DNA of 64,000 bases from Rhizobium sp. WYJ-E13. Lineage in GTDB: Bacteria > Pseudomonadota > Alphaproteobacteria > Rhizobiales > Rhizobiaceae. Shown in pieces: positions 62,263-64,000 of the stretch (the stretch's first letter is position 1; the number at the start of each line of letters is the position of its first letter). The stretch covers positions 186,001 to 250,000 of the forward strand of contig NZ_CP076853.1 of assembly GCF_018987265.1 (NCBI RefSeq), given 5' to 3'. The position numbers and the translations under genes are program-made. The notes beneath the pieces were generated by a model. It was not told the origin of the DNA and ran no database searches. It saw nothing but the letters and a program-made list of their open reading frames with translations.

Positions 62263-64000
62263 ATGGATATGAACGAAATCAAAGAGATCTTTTTCCAGGA
62301 GTGCGAGGAACAGCTCGCTGAGCTGGAATCCGGTCTTCTGAAAATGAATGATGGCGATCGCGATCCGGAAACCGTCAATGCGGTATTCCGCGCGGTGCAT
62401 TCGATCAAGGGCGGTGCAGGCGCCTTTGGCTTGGATGACCTCGTCGCTTTCGCCCACGTCTTTGAGACTACACTTGATTGCGTTCGTTCCAACAAGCTCG
62501 AGCCTACCCAGGACGTCCTGAAGGTTATGCTGAAGTCGGCTGACGTGCTCGCCGACCTGACCAATGCTGCCCGTGACGGCGGCAGTGTCGACGAAAGCAG
62601 AAGCCGCGGCCTCGTCAAGGAACTGGAAGCGCTCGCCAATGGTGAGCTGCCGTCTCCCTCGGCAGTCTCCGAGGCGCCCGCGCCGAAGCCGGCCCCGAAG
62701 GCTGCTCCCGCTGCGGTTGCCGCAGCACCGGCTCCCAAGCCGACCGACGACAGCGGCTTCCAGCCGATCCCCTTCTCCTTTGACGATTTCGGCGACGAAG
62801 AGAGGCCGGTCGATCTGCCGGCTTACGAGATTACCTTCAAGCCGCGCTTCGAGCTCTATTCGAAGGGCAACGACGCCACTCTCCTGCTACGCGATCTCTC
62901 CCGCCTCGGCGAGATGAGCATCTATTGCAACACCGACGCCCTGCCGGGCCTCGACGAGCTCGATCCGGAAGGCGCCTATTTCTTCTGGAACATCACGATC
63001 AAGACGGACAAGGGCGAAGACGCGATCCGCTCGGTCTTCGAATTCGCCGAATGGGATTGCGATCTGACCGTGAAGCCGGCAGAGGACAGCAAGCCGGGCG
63101 AGACCAACGATGAACTGCCGATGATCCCGGTTCCGTTCGATCTCTCGATCCTGGACGATGGCGGTGCCGCCGAAGTGCCGGCCGCTGCCGAGACCAAGGC
63201 TGACGATACAGCTGCTGCCGTTGCCGCCGCTGAAACGGCGACCAATGTCACGCAGATGGCTGCCGCCGCTGCCCGCGTCGAAAAGAAGGAATCGGCCGCC
63301 GCCGCTGCCGCTGCAGCGGCAAGTGCCGCAGCCCAGAACAATGCCGCTGCCGGTGCCGGTCAGACGATCCGCGTCGATCTCGATCGCGTCGACCGCCTGA
63401 TCAACCTCGTCGGCGAGCTCGTCATCAACCAGGCGATGCTCTCTCAGAGCGTCATCGAAAACGACACGACCGGCACCTCCTCGATCAACATGGGTCTCGA
63501 AGAGCTGCAGCAGCTCACCCGCGAGATCCAGGACTCGGTCATGGCGATCCGTGCCCAGCCCGTGAAGCCGGTCTTCCAGCGCATGTCGCGTATCGTTCGC
63601 GAAATCGCTGACATGACCGGCAAGTCGATCCGCCTGATCACCGAAGGTGAAAACACCGAAGTGGACAAGACGGTCATCGACAAGCTGGCCGAACCGCTGA
63701 CCCACATGATCCGCAACGCCGTCGACCACGGTATCGAAACGCCTGAAAAGCGTGCCGCCGCCGGCAAGAACACCGAAGGTACGGTCCGCCTCACGGCTAA
63801 GCATCGTTCGGGTCGCATCCTCATCGAGCTCGCCGACGACGGCGCCGGCATCAACCGCGAGAAGGTCCGCCAGAAGGCGATCCAGAATGACCTCATCCCG
63901 GCCGACGCCAATCTGTCGGACGAGGAAATCGACAACCTGATCTTCCTGCCGGGCTTCTCCACGGCGGACAAGATCTCGGACATCTCCGGTCGTGGTGTCG
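62263..64000 (+). CDS. cheA: Chemotaxis histidine kinase CheA (partial, 3' end outside window)
   Basis: The first 579 residues are present. The HPt domain has phospho-accepting His46 in FRAVHSIKGGAGAFG. A Pro/Ala linker (~130-160) leads to the CheY-binding P2 region, then a second very Ala-rich linker (~305-360). The P3 dimerisation helices (IRVDLDRVDRLINLVGELVI) and part of the ATPase (N box LTHMIRNAVDHGIETPEKR, G1 LADDGAGIN) follow; the frame runs off the window at GRGV. It phosphorylates CheY1/CheY2 and CheB. ATG 62263. Confidence 0.95.
   Translation, partial: MDMNEIKEIFFQECEEQLAELESGLLKMNDGDRDPETVNAVFRAVHSIKGGAGAFGLDDLVAFAHVFETTLDCVRSNKLEPTQDVLKVMLKSADVLADLTNAARDGGSVDESRSRGLVKELEALANGELPSPSAVSEAPAPKPAPKAAPAAVAAAPAPKPTDDSGFQPIPFSFDDFGDEERPVDLPAYEITFKPRFELYSKGNDATLLLRDLSRLGEMSIYCNTDALPGLDELDPEGAYFFWNITIKTDKGEDAIRSVFEFAEWDCDLTVKPAEDSKPGETNDELPMIPVPFDLSILDDGGAAEVPAAAETKADDTAAAVAAAETATNVTQMAAAAARVEKKESAAAAAAAAASAAAQNNAAAGAGQTIRVDLDRVDRLINLVGELVINQAMLSQSVIENDTTGTSSINMGLEELQQLTREIQDSVMAIRAQPVKPVFQRMSRIVREIADMTGKSIRLITEGENTEVDKTVIDKLAEPLTHMIRNAVDHGIETPEKRAAAGKNTEGTVRLTAKHRSGRILIELADDGAGINREKVRQKAIQNDLIPADANLSDEEIDNLIFLPGFSTADKISDISGRGV

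Noticed and set aside
1..64000. CRISPR arrays, transposases, prophage genes, rRNA operon
   Set aside because: Looked for spaced direct repeats, transposase and integrase motifs and rRNA sequence; none seen.

Overview
The window looks like a chromosomal segment of a fast-growing Rhizobium (R. etli / R. leguminosarum group, family Rhizobiaceae). The reasons are a GC-rich, strongly GC3-biased sequence; a podJ-like gene at one edge and a chemotaxis operon start icpA-cheS-cheY1-cheA at the other; the block murA-DUF2948-hisD-UPF0262-phosphatase-infA-maf-yacG; a fused SecDF; a DUF982 protein; and dispersed rhizobial intergenic repeats. No transposase, prophage, CRISPR array or rRNA operon was found. 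This is core chromosome with a few accessory modules.

Layout: 1-3.0 kb, podJ N-terminus (partial) and four minus-strand genes (VOC protein, atypical SDR, Tag-like glycosylase, conserved protein). 3.1-8.6 kb, a fatty-acid beta-oxidation operon (acyl-CoA dehydrogenase, thiolase, FadB-like fusion) behind a promoter that overlaps a perfect palindrome. 8.8-12.4 kb, a NolR-like ArsR regulator with a NolR-type box in its own promoter, an LLM flavin oxidoreductase, and an MFS pump facing a TetR regulator. 12.4-18.5 kb, a symporter-like hybrid kinase, mscL, an aminotransferase and a peptidase E. 18.5-25.4 kb, a candidate structured RNA, galE, a GGDEF/EAL protein, a 3-hydroxyisobutyryl-CoA hydrolase and a UvrD-type helicase. 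25.5-33.6 kb, small envelope proteins, tRNA-Thr, the murA-yacG block and tRNA-Phe.

34.0-38.9 kb is a DNA end-joining module: one ku gene converging on a ku-ligD pair. 39-45.3 kb holds an OsmC protein, an FAD protein, a DMT exporter, a polytopic membrane protein and a VOC-dioxygenase/esterase fusion. 45.4-52.5 kb is a dense signalling island of three histidine kinases, three single-domain receivers and a LuxR-type regulator; inside it lies a candidate three-way-junction RNA ending in seven U. 52.6-59.5 kb holds secDF, a YbaL-type K+/H+ antiporter, a small XRE regulator, a GT39 glycosyltransferase and a very small membrane protein. The window ends inside cheA.

The strongest leads for undescribed biology are the two candidate RNAs (50.2-50.35 kb and 18.63-18.76 kb, both minus strand), the hairpin over the osmC-like ribosome binding site, the micro-ORF before mscL, and two repeat families whose TAGAGC ends supply neighbouring stop codons. 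Everything was read by eye; no search, folding or alignment program was run.
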